A model generated the notes under the pieces. It saw only the letters and a list, made by a program, of their open reading frames with translations, was not told the DNA's origin and searched no databases. DNA of 64,000 nt from Clostridiales bacterium (GTDB lineage: Bacteria; Bacillota; Clostridia; Lachnospirales; WQUN01): NCBI GenBank assembly GCA_031287685.1, contig JAITSQ010000020.1, positions 18,760 to 82,759 of the forward strand, given 5' to 3'. Made by a program: the position numbers and the translations under genes. Below, in pieces: positions 9,380-19,318 of the stretch (position 1 is its first letter; each line of letters starts with the position of its first letter).

Positions 9380-9724
9380 TCAAGTAGTGTATTTCTCTAT
9401 GAGCTGCTTGGCGTATTCCTTCGTCTTTACCTCCGCGTCGCGGAATTTAGCCAAGGTCTCCTCATCCCGCTCGCCGTTTTTAAGAGACACCATAAGACTG
9501 GCCGAAGTCTCAAAAAGAGCGGTGAAAGCCATATTTCCCGTCATTCCCTTTATGGCGTGGGCGACGTCGCTGGCTTTCGTTAAATCGCCCTCCGCCATAG
9601 CCTCCTCGAACTTATTAAACTCGTCCCCGACGAGGAAAAGGTTAAGCATTTTCGCATAAAGACGCGGCTTGCCCGACACGCGCCGCAAGCCATTATTCAC
9701 GTCGATATAATCTTCAATAGCCAT
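9380..9724 (-). CDS. Stand-alone histidine phosphotransfer (Hpt) protein
   Basis: A single four-helix Hpt domain of 114 residues. The phosphorylated histidine is in AHAIKGMTGN (His56). The start MAIEDY at 9724 is chosen over the ATG 15 bases upstream because GGAGG lies between them, 8 bases before 9724; the upstream ATG would contain the ribosome site. Free Hpt proteins pass phosphate between the receiver of a hybrid kinase and a response regulator. The hybrid kinase at 12.7-15.8 kb already has its own Hpt domain, so this one may serve another kinase or act as a phosphate branch point. It follows trkH on the same strand but has its own promoter. Confidence 0.85.
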   Translation of the reverse strand: MAIEDYIDVNNGLRRVSGKPRLYAKMLNLFLVGDEFNKFEEAMAEGDLTKASDVAHAIKGMTGNMAFTALFETSASLMVSLKNGERDEETLAKFRDAEVKTKEYAKQLIEKYTT

Positions 9725-9754
9725 TTCGTAAACCTCCATAAATATAATAATTTT

Positions 9755-9783
9755 ATTATATAATATTTTTATCTTTTCCGCAA
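9755..9783 (-). promoter_or_regulatory. Promoter of the Hpt gene
   Basis: On the minus strand TTGCGG and TATAAT are separated by exactly 17 bases in the AT-rich gap after trkH, ending 31 bases before the chosen ATG. The Hpt gene can therefore be transcribed separately from trkA-trkH. Confidence 0.6.
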
Positions 9784-9787
9784 GGGC

Positions 9788-11242
9788 CTATTTACGCCAT
9801 ACCGACGGTATCAAAAGCACCAGCACAGGGTAAAACTCCAACCTGCCCACAAGCATACACAGGCAAAGCATAAACTTCGACGGCGCGGCGAAGCCGGACA
9901 CGTTCGCTATTGAAGAGGAAAACGCCCTCGGGTCCACCCCTACGTTCGTAATGCTTGAAATCACGAGCATAAAAGTAGAGACCAAATCCTCCCCCTCAAG
10001 CGCCAGAACGAAGGTGGCCAGCGCCATAAACCCCATATACATAATGAAAAAAACGTAAATATTGCTCAGCACGCCCGCGTCCGCGGCTTTGCCGTTTATG
10101 GTTATGGGCCTCATCATACGCGGATGCAGTATTTTGTTAAGCTCGTGCTTTATCGCCTTACACGCCACGAGCGCGCGAACCATCTTAATGCCCCCGGCGG
10201 TTGAGCCGGCGCACCCTCCCAGCATCATAAGAAATATCAGAAGCGCTTGCGAAAAAGCGGGCCAGCCGCTGAAATCCGTGCTGGTGAAGCCCGTCGTGGT
10301 GACAAATGTAGCCACTTGAAAGAAGGCGTACCTGAAAGCCGTCCAGACGCTTTCGTAAACGCCCGCGAACTTGATATTAATTGTTATGGCGAGCGTCGAT
10401 AACAGAGTGACGAAGCCATACAGCCGAAGCTCCTGGTCGGCGAAAAAAGTCTTAAAATCGAAAATTGAAAAATAATAAAGCAGCGAAAAATTTATGCCGA
10501 AAATCAGGATAAAAACCGCCGTCACCATTTCAATCGGGGCGCCGCCGTAAGCGCCTATCGACAGATTCTGCGGCGAAAAGCCCCCTGTGCCCGCTGAGGC
10601 GAAAGTATTAAGGGCGGCGTCGTAAAAAGGCATCCCGAGAGCGGTTAGTATGACTATCTGAGCCGCGGTGAGGGCGGCGTATATTTTATACATAATTTTC
10701 GCCGTGTCGCGGATTCGCGGCACGAGCCGCCCCTGCGACGGCCCGGAGCTTTCCGCGTACATAAGCGTGATGGCCGAAGGGCGCAAGGTCGGCATAATCG
10801 CCAGCACCATAACGAGCACGCCCATTCCGCCGAGCCAGTTGGTAAAACATCTCCAGAACATTATCCCGCGCGGCATTTGGGATAAATCCCCCGCCACGGT
10901 AAGCCCCGTGCCGGTAAAGCCCGAAACGGACTCAAAAAAACAGCCCGCGAAACCCTGCCCCGGCATACTCGCAAAATAATAAGGCAGCGCGCCGAAGAAG
11001 GAAAGCGCCAGCCAGGCGAGGGAAACGGTCACAAACCCTTCGCGCTTCTGAAAAGTATTGTCCTCCGGGCGCGCGAAGCCGCTTAAGATTATGCCGGCGG
11101 CGGCCGTCAGAATCAACGACACGCAAAGCGGCGCGGCGTCGCCCCCGCCGTAAAAGACGGACGCGGCGATTGCCGGCGCCATCGACACAGCCTCCACCAT
11201 AAGCACATTGCCGAGGGTCTTAAAAATCAGGCGATAATTCAT
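9788..11242 (-). CDS. trkH: Potassium uptake channel subunit TrkH
   Basis: A 484-residue member of the TrkH/KtrB superfamily with the four-fold M1-P-M2 repeat. All four pore loops are visible: SVSGFTGTGLT, FASAGTGGFS, TTTGFTSTD and SITNVGVDP, carrying the glycines of the potassium filter. The length and extra N-terminal helices favour TrkH over KtrB. It imports potassium under control of the cytosolic ring protein TrkA, whose gene ends 17 bases upstream on the same strand, so the two form an operon. The ribosome site before its ATG is weak, which suggests coupling to trkA translation. Confidence 0.93.
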   Translation of the reverse strand: MNYRLIFKTLGNVLMVEAVSMAPAIAASVFYGGGDAAPLCVSLILTAAAGIILSGFARPEDNTFQKREGFVTVSLAWLALSFFGALPYYFASMPGQGFAGCFFESVSGFTGTGLTVAGDLSQMPRGIMFWRCFTNWLGGMGVLVMVLAIMPTLRPSAITLMYAESSGPSQGRLVPRIRDTAKIMYKIYAALTAAQIVILTALGMPFYDAALNTFASAGTGGFSPQNLSIGAYGGAPIEMVTAVFILIFGINFSLLYYFSIFDFKTFFADQELRLYGFVTLLSTLAITINIKFAGVYESVWTAFRYAFFQVATFVTTTGFTSTDFSGWPAFSQALLIFLMMLGGCAGSTAGGIKMVRALVACKAIKHELNKILHPRMMRPITINGKAADAGVLSNIYVFFIMYMGFMALATFVLALEGEDLVSTFMLVISSITNVGVDPRAFSSSIANVSGFAAPSKFMLCLCMLVGRLEFYPVLVLLIPSVWRK

Positions 11243-11259
11243 AGCGTCACTTTCTTTGC

Positions 11260-12672
11260 CTATTTTAGAATGTCGTCAAATTCTTCTATCTGCGCCCCGC
11301 CCGTGATTACTATCACATTATCGCCCCTGTGGATTTCGGTTTCCCCTCCAGGGATAATCACATTCCCGTTCCGGACGACGCAGCAGATAAGCACCTCTTT
11401 TTTCATCGGCAGGTCTTTCAGCCGGATATTCAGGCATTTTGAGGACTCCGATACCTCGAACTCAAGCGCCTCTATATCCAAATCGTCCACGCCCGGCGTT
11501 TTAGCGCGGTTATTGCCCCGCCAAAACGCCGTCTCCTTGTCCACAATTTTATGCATCGCGCGGAAAGAGCCGCTTCTTTTGGAGACGGTCATCCCCCGCA
11601 CGAACTGTATAATATTATAGGAAGTAATCAGCTTCGGGCAGATGACGCTCCCGAGATTCAGCTTTTTCACTATGTCCGCGTTTATGTGGTTTATTTTGAC
11701 GACGACCTTGCCCACTCCCTGCTGCTTGCCGTACATAGCTATTATGACGTTCTCCTCGTCCCTGTCGGTCAGGCAGACGACCGCGCCCATCTCGCCCATA
11801 TGCTCCGACTCAAGCACGGACTCGTCCGTGCCGTCGCCGTGGATAATAAGAGCGGAGGGCAGAGCCTCGGAAAGCTGCTGGCACCGCTCCTCGTCAATTT
11901 CAATAATGCGGAGGCGCGCGCTGAAACGCGCCATAAAGTTGCAGAAATAGCGCGTTATCTTCCCGCCGCCTATCACCATAATATCACGTATTTTTTCATT
12001 AAATATCCCGATATGGCGGAAAAAATCCATAATATCGTCGGCGGCTCCCGCAATCCGCAGAATATCGCCGCGCCGAAGCTCCATATCGCCGTGCGGCACG
12101 GCCACCCGCCCGCCCCTCTCGACAGTCACAAGCAGCACGGGAATTTTAATTTTAGCGAATATCTGCGATATAAGCCGACCGTCCAAGGGACTGCCCTCGG
12201 CCAGGTCAAACGCGACAATTTCAACCCGCCCGCCCACGAAAGTCATTATGTCCTTTGCCGTGGGGAATCGGATAAGCCGCGATATTTCAAACGCGGCCTG
12301 CTGCTCCGGGTTTATGATGAGGTCAAGCCCCAAATCGCTCTTGAACTTCATAAGCTCCACGGCGTACTCCGGGTCCCGTATGCGCGCGGCGGTCAGGCGC
12401 ACGCCGAGCCGCTTGGCGGTCAGCGCGCACAAAATATTCGTTTCGTCGTTCCCCGCGACGCACACTATAAGGTCGGACTCCTTCGCGCCCGCCTCAAGCA
12501 GAACCCGCGCCGAAAGAGCGTTCCCCCGCAGGGTCATAACGTCCAAAGATTCCGTTACTTTGTCAAAGACTTCGGCCTTTTTATCAATTATGGTGATGCT
12601 GTGATTTTCCACGGACAGATACTTGGCTATAGTGTGCCCGACTTTGCCGCAGCCTACAATTATGACGTTCAT
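11260..12672 (-). CDS. trkA: Trk potassium transporter regulatory subunit TrkA
   Basis: A 470-residue protein with two RCK units in tandem. Each begins with a Rossmann nucleotide-binding motif (NVIIVGCGKVGHTIA at residue 2 and IMVIGGGKITRYF near residue 230) and ends with an RCK_C domain (the second has KEVLICCVVRNGNVIIPGG). TrkA forms a ring under the TrkH dimer, binds NAD(H) and ATP/ADP, and gates potassium flow. It lies directly before trkH and 25 bases after the hybrid kinase gene, so kinase, trkA and trkH could share a transcript; whether the kinase senses anything related to potassium is not shown. Confidence 0.94.
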   Translation of the reverse strand: MNVIIVGCGKVGHTIAKYLSVENHSITIIDKKAEVFDKVTESLDVMTLRGNALSARVLLEAGAKESDLIVCVAGNDETNILCALTAKRLGVRLTAARIRDPEYAVELMKFKSDLGLDLIINPEQQAAFEISRLIRFPTAKDIMTFVGGRVEIVAFDLAEGSPLDGRLISQIFAKIKIPVLLVTVERGGRVAVPHGDMELRRGDILRIAGAADDIMDFFRHIGIFNEKIRDIMVIGGGKITRYFCNFMARFSARLRIIEIDEERCQQLSEALPSALIIHGDGTDESVLESEHMGEMGAVVCLTDRDEENVIIAMYGKQQGVGKVVVKINHINADIVKKLNLGSVICPKLITSYNIIQFVRGMTVSKRSGSFRAMHKIVDKETAFWRGNNRAKTPGVDDLDIEALEFEVSESSKCLNIRLKDLPMKKEVLICCVVRNGNVIIPGGETEIHRGDNVIVITGGAQIEEFDDILK

Positions 12673-12697
12673 TCTGTCATCTCTATTCTAATCGGCC

Positions 12698-15600
12698 TCA
12701 GCCTTTAAGGTAGCGGTTTATGGCGGCCACGGCCTTCTCGTACTCAAACAGCAGGACGCAGTTACTCAAATCGTCAATCATATTGCGCACCTCCCGCGAC
12801 CAGCTGTTGTCCTTCAGCTCCGCTATTATCCCGTCAACCGCGCCTATATCCATCTGCTCCAGAGCCTCCTTCAGCCCCAGCAGGTCCTGCTTGAGCATAT
12901 TGAGGTTGTCGCCGTCCGCGTCGTTTGTTTTTTCTTCCGTCGTCTGGCGGATAAGCGGCGCGATGTTTTTAATCAGCAGCTTAAGCTGGCGGATAAACGT
13001 ATCGTGATTTTCCCGCACAAACTCAAGGTTGTGTTTCTGGCACGCCTCCTCCATTGCCTTGGCGAAGTCGGACGTCTCGATAGCGCCGATATTGGCCGAC
13101 GCGGATTTCAGCGCGTGTATCTGGGAGGCGTAGGCCGCCATATTTTTCGCCTCAAAGGCGGCGTTCATATCGTCGATTTTCTCAGAGCAGTCCCTGTAAA
13201 ATATTTCAAGAATAGCTACATACACGTCCTTCGAGCCGCCCGCCATATGGATACCCTTTTTGGTGTCCACGCCCAGAATTTTGACCTCCGCGTCGTCCCC
13301 CATATTTTTCGCGGAAAAAGCCGCTTCCTGCGCCATGGTAAATCTTTCCAATTTTTCCAGCGGCAGCCATTTCCGCAGGAGCAAGTCGAGCTTCAGGATT
13401 TCAATAGGTTTGGGTATGAAGTCGTTCATCCCGCCCGAAATGAACATATCCATAGCGTTCGCGGCGACCACCGCCGTCAGGGCGATAATCGTCATATTCC
13501 GGAATTTGCCCGTGCCGTCCTCAAGGCCGCGTATACGCTCGGTAGCCTCAAGGCCGTTCATACCCGGCATCATATAGTCCATAAAAACTATGTCATAGTT
13601 GTTTTCCTTAACAAGGTCAATAGCCTCCGGGCCGCTCTTGCAAGTGGTGATATTCATGCCGTAAGGCGCCATAAGCCCCTCCGCCACGCGCAGGTTCGTC
13701 GTTATGTCGTCCACTATGAGTATGGAGGCGTTCTGCGCGGTGAAATGCCGCTCCTTGCCTTCGTGAAAGTCCATGCTGGTGATTATGTCGTTAAGCATAT
13801 TCGCCACGGGAACGCAGTACGTCGGCATTTCAATGATGCGGTTGCACTTCGCGGTTATGACCTCCCCGAACTCGGACAGCAGGACGATTTTCGTGTCGAG
13901 CAAGTCAAGCTTGTTGAGCAGGTTGCGCACGCCCGCGAAAAGATACGGCGCGGTGAAAACATACTCATAGCGCTTCTTTTTAAGCGCCTCGTAGAACACG
14001 GGCTGGGTGCCGGCGGAGGCGCAGTTTATGTTAAGGTCAAGCATAGTGCGCTCCACGTTGGCGCGGTATTCCTCCCGCGTGTCGTAAATGACGACATTTT
14101 TTTCAGCCAGGTTATCAACGGCGGCCAGCTGGTCGTATTTCTCAAACCGCTGTCTCATTGTCGCCGTAAAGGCGGAACCCTCACCGTAGACGCTCCGCAC
14201 GGAAATATCGCCTTTCATTTTACCGCAGATTCTCCGCGCCAAAGTCAAGCCCAGGCCAACGCCCATAATGCCCTTATCGACGGAGCCGACCTGAACAAAG
14301 TCCGTGAATAGTTTGCGGATATATTCCTTTTTAATGCCCATACCCGTGTCCGTCACGTTCACGGTGAGGATAATCTCGTCGTTCTCGTTCAGGTCCCCGG
14401 TAATGTCGAGCGTCACAAAGCCTTCGTCAGTGAATTTGACGGCGTTGTCCAGCAGGTTCATAATAACCTGGCGGACGCGGCTTTCGTCGCCGATAAGATT
14501 ATTGGGAATCCCGCTGTCCACATTCGCGAGAAACTTTACCGGTTTGTCAAGCAGCTTCAAGCGCACTATGCCTATAACGTCGTTCACAATAGAGGCGAGC
14601 TGATAGTTTATTTCCGACAGCTCAAAATCCCCGGATTCTATTTTTGAATAGTCCAGAATGTCGTTTATAATGGAAAGCAGGTTGTTGGAGGCGTGCTTTA
14701 TCTGCAGCACGGAATCCCGCACATTGTGGGATATTCCTTCCTCTCGCATAACTATCTCAGCCATACCGAAAACGGTGTTAAGAGGCGTGCGCAGCTCGTG
14801 GTTCATTTTCGTAAGGAAATTTATGCGCCCGCCCTTATTCTCAATTTCGCCGCGAAAGGCAAAAACGGCGTCGAATACGATAAGCCCAAGCGCCATAACG
14901 ACGGAGAGCACGACGACCATGCCCGAACCGAAGCGCGCTTGCTCATAATGCGGCGCGACCGGCGTCACCACGCCCGCGTACCACCCGTTCCAGAGGCGGC
15001 GCATAAAAATCAGGCTTTTATCGCCGTTAAAATCCGTATAATTCTCAGCCTCGACAATTTGCCTTTCGCGCATTTGGCCTATTATGGACTCGGCGGATTT
15101 CTTCATAGTTTCGTCCGCTATCGGCCTTCCGACCATATCCCGCTCCCGGTGGGCCGTGAAGTTAAAGTTTTCGTCGGCGATAAAGCCATATCCCCCGCCG
15201 CCGTCCTTAGCGGCGGTAATATTGCGGCAGAGATATTCAAGGCTTATATCCGCGCAGATCACGCCCCGCGTTTTCCCGCTCTTATCCTTGAGCGCGCGGG
15301 AAATGGAAACGACGTACCCCTCCTTCCCCGCGCCAATGTAAGGCTCGGAGAAACTTATGTCGTCATTTTTCAGCGCTTCTTTATACCAGGAGCGCTCCCT
15401 GTAGTCATAACCTTCGGGAAACTCAAAGTCCGTCCCGATTATAAACTTATCGTCCACAACAGCGCAGACCCCGTATTTGCCGCCCTCGGAATTTTCGGAA
15501 AAAACCTCCCCCGCCTGCTTAACGAGCGCACGGGTCCATTCCTCCGAAGCGTCCGAGTCTATGGCCGCCTCAAGCCTGTACGCGATTAAATTGACCGTGT

Positions 15601-15802
15601 TTTCCGATTCTTGAAGCTCCGCGCGAAGCTCGCTTTCGGCGACGTCCATAACTTTGTTGCCGTACTCAAGCAGGTGAGCCTTAGAGGCCCCGTACATAAA
15701 ATGAAGGCTCACTGCGGCTATTATGGCGAATGCCGAAAATACGCATATAAACTGCATATAATATCTCTTTAACAAGTCGACCATACCGTTTATAATATTC
15801 AC
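12698..15802 (-). CDS. Hybrid sensor histidine kinase with Cache, receiver and Hpt domains
   Basis: A 1034-residue membrane sensor. In order: membrane helix (about 15-36), extracellular double-Cache sensor (about 40-280), second helix (about 292-315), HisKA dimerisation domain with His335 (NHELRTP), ATPase domain (NLLDNAVKF, DTGMGI, GVGLGLTLAR), a receiver-like region without clear phosphorylation residues (about 560-680), a true receiver with Asp742 (FMDYMMPGMNG) and a C-terminal Hpt domain with His896 (HALKSASANIG). The chain therefore supports a full His-Asp-His relay. The start is GTG with GGAG 7 bases upstream. It follows the REC-HD-GYP gene by 51 bases on the same strand, and that receiver is a plausible output. 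The ligand of the Cache domain (often a small acid or amino acid) is unknown. Confidence 0.92.
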   Translation of the reverse strand: MNIINGMVDLLKRYYMQFICVFSAFAIIAAVSLHFMYGASKAHLLEYGNKVMDVAESELRAELQESENTVNLIAYRLEAAIDSDASEEWTRALVKQAGEVFSENSEGGKYGVCAVVDDKFIIGTDFEFPEGYDYRERSWYKEALKNDDISFSEPYIGAGKEGYVVSISRALKDKSGKTRGVICADISLEYLCRNITAAKDGGGGYGFIADENFNFTAHRERDMVGRPIADETMKKSAESIIGQMRERQIVEAENYTDFNGDKSLIFMRRLWNGWYAGVVTPVAPHYEQARFGSGMVVVLSVVMALGLIVFDAVFAFRGEIENKGGRINFLTKMNHELRTPLNTVFGMAEIVMREEGISHNVRDSVLQIKHASNNLLSIINDILDYSKIESGDFELSEINYQLASIVNDVIGIVRLKLLDKPVKFLANVDSGIPNNLIGDESRVRQVIMNLLDNAVKFTDEGFVTLDITGDLNENDEIILTVNVTDTGMGIKKEYIRKLFTDFVQVGSVDKGIMGVGLGLTLARRICGKMKGDISVRSVYGEGSAFTATMRQRFEKYDQLAAVDNLAEKNVVIYDTREEYRANVERTMLDLNINCASAGTQPVFYEALKKKRYEYVFTAPYLFAGVRNLLNKLDLLDTKIVLLSEFGEVITAKCNRIIEMPTYCVPVANMLNDIITSMDFHEGKERHFTAQNASILIVDDITTNLRVAEGLMAPYGMNITTCKSGPEAIDLVKENNYDIVFMDYMMPGMNGLEATERIRGLEDGTGKFRNMTIIALTAVVAANAMDMFISGGMNDFIPKPIEILKLDLLLRKWLPLEKLERFTMAQEAAFSAKNMGDDAEVKILGVDTKKGIHMAGGSKDVYVAILEIFYRDCSEKIDDMNAAFEAKNMAAYASQIHALKSASANIGAIETSDFAKAMEEACQKHNLEFVRENHDTFIRQLKLLIKNIAPLIRQTTEEKTNDADGDNLNMLKQDLLGLKEALEQMDIGAVDGIIAELKDNSWSREVRNMIDDLSNCVLLFEYEKAVAAINRYLKG

Positions 15803-15853
15803 GCAATCTCCGCCATTCCGTAATCATTAGCGTATGTGTGTGTTTTCGCGCCT

Positions 15854-17035
15854 TTACGCGACCGGGGGCTTCTTGCCCGTCGCCTCGTAAATCCACACCG
15901 GCACTATGTCGCCCGCCTTGGCCTTTTTCTCCGATTCCATCTCGGCGGTAAGCCGCTCCTGCTCTAACCTGAAGGCCTCGCCCACGCCGCGGAATTTATC
16001 CGCCACTTTCACGAAAACATCTACGATAAGAGGGTCGAAGTGGCTTCCCCGGCCCTCTACTATAATGTCCACCGCCTTTTCGTGCGGGAAGCCCTTTTTG
16101 TACGGGCGTTCGGAAACAAGGGCGTCGTACACGTCCGCGACAGCCATCGCCCGCCCCTGGAGCGGAATGTCGAATTCCTTCAGTTTATACGGGTATCCCG
16201 TGCCGTTCCATTTTTCGTGGTGCGTCCCCGCGAAGAGCTTGGCGTGGCGCAGGAACTCCTTTTCCGTCGTGTTCATCTCAATTTTTTCTATGGCCTCCAC
16301 GCCCTTGGCGGCGTGGCTTTTCATAATCTCAAACTCCTCGTCGGTGAGCTTGCCGGGCTTGTTGAGCACAAGGTCGCTTATATATATTTTGCCCACGTCG
16401 TGGAGCTGCGCCGACTGAATAACCCTGTCAACGTCCCAGTGTTTCATATCGTCGATATAGACTTTCTCGCAAATCATTCCGTGAATAAGCTCGTAAAGAT
16501 AGCTCTGCGTGCGGGAAATATGCCCGCCCGTGATGTCGTCGCGAGATTCCACAAGCTCCGCCACGGTCTCAAGAACCGCGCTCTGAAGCTCGTAAACCGT
16601 TTTAGTCTTGGCGTCCACCATATTCTGCAGGTTGTCGTTGAAGTTTTTAAGCTCCCGCTTCTGCTCCTCTATGAGAAGGTGCGCCTCAAGGCGCTTGAGC
16701 AGGAGCGGCGGGGAAAACGGCTTTATTATGTAGTCAATGGCTCCTCGCGAAAGCCCCTCAAGCTCGCTCTCGGTGTCGCTCTGACCGGTCAGGAATATTA
16801 CGGGTATGCTCACCGTGTCCTTGTTTTCCTTCAGAATTTTTATTATGTCATACCCGTTCATATCCGGCATATCTATATCCAGAAGTATGAGATCCGGCGT
16901 AATTTTCCCCAGTATTTTAAGGAGCTTTTCACCTGAGGGTATGGTGAAAACCTCGTACTTATCGCTGAGCACGTTCTTTCCAACGGAAAGGTTGGTTATG
17001 TTGTCGTCAACGAGCATTATTTTGGGCTTAGCCAT
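15854..17035 (-). CDS. Response regulator with HD-GYP cyclic-di-GMP phosphodiesterase domain
   Basis: A receiver domain (DD at 10-11, phospho-Asp53 in LLDIDMPDMNG) is joined by a coiled coil (about 120-165) to an HD-GYP domain with the metal ligands in LHDVGKI and the hallmark HHEKWNGTGYP. Such proteins cleave cyclic di-GMP when phosphorylated, favouring motility over surface growth. The start at 17035 is chosen because GGAGG lies 7 bases before it; the ATG 27 bases further upstream has no ribosome site. The gene precedes the hybrid kinase on the same strand, so the pair probably forms one signalling system. Cyclic di-GMP also fits with the PilZ protein in the flagellar operon. Confidence 0.92.
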   Translation of the reverse strand: MAKPKIMLVDDNITNLSVGKNVLSDKYEVFTIPSGEKLLKILGKITPDLILLDIDMPDMNGYDIIKILKENKDTVSIPVIFLTGQSDTESELEGLSRGAIDYIIKPFSPPLLLKRLEAHLLIEEQKRELKNFNDNLQNMVDAKTKTVYELQSAVLETVAELVESRDDITGGHISRTQSYLYELIHGMICEKVYIDDMKHWDVDRVIQSAQLHDVGKIYISDLVLNKPGKLTDEEFEIMKSHAAKGVEAIEKIEMNTTEKEFLRHAKLFAGTHHEKWNGTGYPYKLKEFDIPLQGRAMAVADVYDALVSERPYKKGFPHEKAVDIIVEGRGSHFDPLIVDVFVKVADKFRGVGEAFRLEQERLTAEMESEKKAKAGDIVPVWIYEATGKKPPVA

Positions 17036-17089
17036 TGCGTTTCCTCCATACTTATCGCTCAAACGCTGTGGTTTGGTTTAGCTTTTTAT

Positions 17090-17095
17090 ATTATA
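17090..17095 (-). promoter_or_regulatory. -10 element before the REC-HD-GYP gene
   Basis: TATAAT on the minus strand, 55 bases before the chosen ATG in an AT-rich stretch. No convincing -35 hexamer is seen at 17 bases. It is the best candidate promoter for the HD-GYP/hybrid kinase pair. Confidence 0.4.
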
Positions 17096-17188
17096 ACGCA
17101 AAAAAAGAAAATACACCATATGTTTTTTCATAAATTATTATTTTTTTATTAAATTTTCGTTTCAACTCCCCTAAACCGATCCATTGTG

Positions 17189-17197
17189 TGGTATCAT
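17189..17197 (+). promoter_or_regulatory. Weak extended -10 before the ABC exporter genes
   Basis: TGGTATCAT resembles an extended -10 element in an AT-rich gap and would give a leader of roughly 100 bases before the first ABC gene. No -35 match is seen. The remaining gap (17098-17307) shows no gene. Confidence 0.3.
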
Positions 17198-17307
17198 TAT
17201 TATTATGGCAATTTCAGCCTTATTACTCGCAAAACCGATTTTGCTTATGTAAAGCCGGGATCGCCGTATCGTTTACCCTTATCATAAAAACAGAAACGAG
17301 GCGTTTT

Positions 17308-19302
17308 ATGCTGAAAATGGCAAGATACCTGAAACCGCACGCGGCGGCGATACTCGGGGTGGTCGTGTTCCTGTTCGCTCAGGCGACAGGGGAGCTTATG
17401 CTGCCCCAGTATATGTCCCGGATTGTCGACGTGGGCGTGGCGCGGCGCGGCATAGAGTACGACTATCCCGAAGTTATGCGGGCGGAAACTTACCGGAAAT
17501 TAATAAGCGAAATCCCCTGGCCCGGCGACCGGAACTTCGCCGCCTCCGTATACAGCGAGAGCGCCGGCAATACTTTCACGATGACGGCCAAGCTCGCTAA
17601 AATCGACAAGGAGCGCCTCGCGGAAATCCTGCGCCCTTATGAAACCGGCTCGGACGGCTCGGCCGTTTCCTTTATAACGGAGGAGTACGCGGCCGCCGGA
17701 GTAAATATTGATTATATAAGAAATCGCTATCTGCTTATGTCCGGGCTTAAGATGGCCGCCATAGCCCTGCTGTCGGCGGGGTGCGTCATAATCGGGGCAA
17801 TGCTGGCCGCGCGCGTGACGGCCGGCGCGGCGGGCCGCCTCCGCGCGGACCTTTTCCGCAAGGTTATAAACTTTTCGGCGGAAAATTTAGATAAATTCCC
17901 TTCCTCGACGCTCATAACCCGCTGCACCAACGACATCCAGCAGCTTCAGCAGACGCTTATGCTTACCCTGCGCCTGGTGCTTTTCGCTCCGGTTATGGGA
18001 ATCGGCGGCGTGATTATGGTGCTGCGCTCCGAAGCGTCTATGTCGTGGCTCGTGGCGCTCTCGGTCGGCTGTATACTGGCGCTTATAGTCGCTGTTTTAA
18101 TTCGGGCCATGCCGCGCTTCAAATTAGTGCAAAAACTGCTCGACAAGCTCAACCTCACCCTGCGCGAATCCCTGACAGGCATAATGGTCGTCCGCGCGTT
18201 CGGCACGCAGGCGCGGGAGGAGGAGCGCTTCGGCGCCGCCAATAAAGAGCTGACGGACACGAACCTTTTCGTCAACCGCGCCATGATGAGCGTCCTGCTT
18301 CCGATGATGATGCTTGTAATGAACCTGACCCCGGTGGGCATTTTATGGTTCGGCGCGCCGAAAGTCGGCGCCGGCGTCATAGCCATAGGAGACCTTATGG
18401 CCTTTATCCAGTACGCCACTATAATAATGTTTTCCTTTATAATGCTGTCGATGATTTCGATGTTTATGCCGCGCGCGTTCGTGGCCCTCGGCCGCGTCAG
18501 CGAAGTTTTGGACGAACCGGCCAGCCTGAGCGACCAGGAGAACCCGAAGCGGGTTGATTTGACCAGCTGCACGGTCGAATTCCGCGACGTGTCGTTCAAA
18601 TACCCCGGCAGCGAAGAATACGCCGTCGAAAACATTTTTTTCACCGCCCGCCCCGGCACCGTGACCGCCTTTATCGGCGGTACGGGCAGCGGCAAATCCA
18701 CAATAGTCAACCTCCTCCCCCGTTTGTACGACGTGAGCGGCGGGGAGATTTTAATAAACGGCGCCGACGCGCGGGAGCTTCGCCAGGCCGACCTTCGCCG
18801 CGCCATAGGCTACGTTCCTCAGAAATCCCTGCTTTTTTCGGGGACCATCGAGTCAAACCTTAGATACGGAAGCCCCGACGCTTCCGACGAGGATATGGAG
18901 CGCGCCGCGAGAATCGCCCAGGCGGGCTTCATAGAGGAAAAGCCCGATAAATACGGCGAGCATATCTCCCAAGGCGGCGGGAACGTGTCCGGCGGGCAGC
19001 GCCAGCGGCTTTCAATAGCCCGAGCCATAGCCCCCGGGCCTTCGGTTTTCATCTTTGACGAAAGTTTCTCCGCGCTTGACTATAAAACGGAGGCCTCCCT
19101 CAAAAAGGCCGTCCGGGAAGAGCTTAAAAACACTACCGTTTTTATCGTCGCTTCCCGGATTTCAACCATAAGGAACGCCGACCAAATCATCGTGCTTGAC
19201 GAAGGAAAAATCGCCGGCGCGGGCACGCACGACGAGCTTATACAAAACTGCGAAGTCTACGCGCAGATAGCCGCGTCGCAGTTATCGCCCGACGAAATGT
19301 AA
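17308..19302 (+). CDS. Heterodimeric ABC exporter subunit with degenerate H-loop
   Basis: A 664-residue half-transporter with six membrane helices followed by an ATPase domain. The ATG at 17308 is used because of its GAGG site; a longer GTG reading from 17188 has none. Between the first two helices lies an enlarged extracellular insert (about residues 40-140). The ATPase has Walker A (GGTGSGKST, near residue 457), Q-loop (YVPQKSLLF), signature VSGGQRQR and Walker B (FIFDES), but the H-loop reads IVASRIST, with Ser in place of the switch His near residue 614. It is followed after 16 bases by a partner with a normal H-loop, so one of the two ATP sites should be weak. Related pairs export drugs, lipids or peptides; the substrate is unknown. 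Confidence 0.9.
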   Translation: MLKMARYLKPHAAAILGVVVFLFAQATGELMLPQYMSRIVDVGVARRGIEYDYPEVMRAETYRKLISEIPWPGDRNFAASVYSESAGNTFTMTAKLAKIDKERLAEILRPYETGSDGSAVSFITEEYAAAGVNIDYIRNRYLLMSGLKMAAIALLSAGCVIIGAMLAARVTAGAAGRLRADLFRKVINFSAENLDKFPSSTLITRCTNDIQQLQQTLMLTLRLVLFAPVMGIGGVIMVLRSEASMSWLVALSVGCILALIVAVLIRAMPRFKLVQKLLDKLNLTLRESLTGIMVVRAFGTQAREEERFGAANKELTDTNLFVNRAMMSVLLPMMMLVMNLTPVGILWFGAPKVGAGVIAIGDLMAFIQYATIIMFSFIMLSMISMFMPRAFVALGRVSEVLDEPASLSDQENPKRVDLTSCTVEFRDVSFKYPGSEEYAVENIFFTARPGTVTAFIGGTGSGKSTIVNLLPRLYDVSGGEILINGADARELRQADLRRAIGYVPQKSLLFSGTIESNLRYGSPDASDEDMERAARIAQAGFIEEKPDKYGEHISQGGGNVSGGQRQRLSIARAIAPGPSVFIFDESFSALDYKTEASLKKAVREELKNTTVFIVASRISTIRNADQIIVLDEGKIAGAGTHDELIQNCEVYAQIAASQLSPDEM

Positions 19303-19318
19303 ACCAGGAGGACTGTCT

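Noticed and set aside
11551..12708. 385-codon open frame antisense to trkA
   Set aside because: It is a shadow of trkA: third-position GC bias opens the opposite frame, and the predicted protein is rich in His, Arg and Pro with no known motif. The same applies to the long frames opposite the hybrid kinase (13004-14311), glyS (51856-53202), prfA (47155-48240) and the serpin (58733-59851).
17188..17307. GTG start 40 codons upstream for the first ABC subunit
   Set aside because: No ribosome site, atypical composition, and the ATG at 17308 with GAGG fits the family start.
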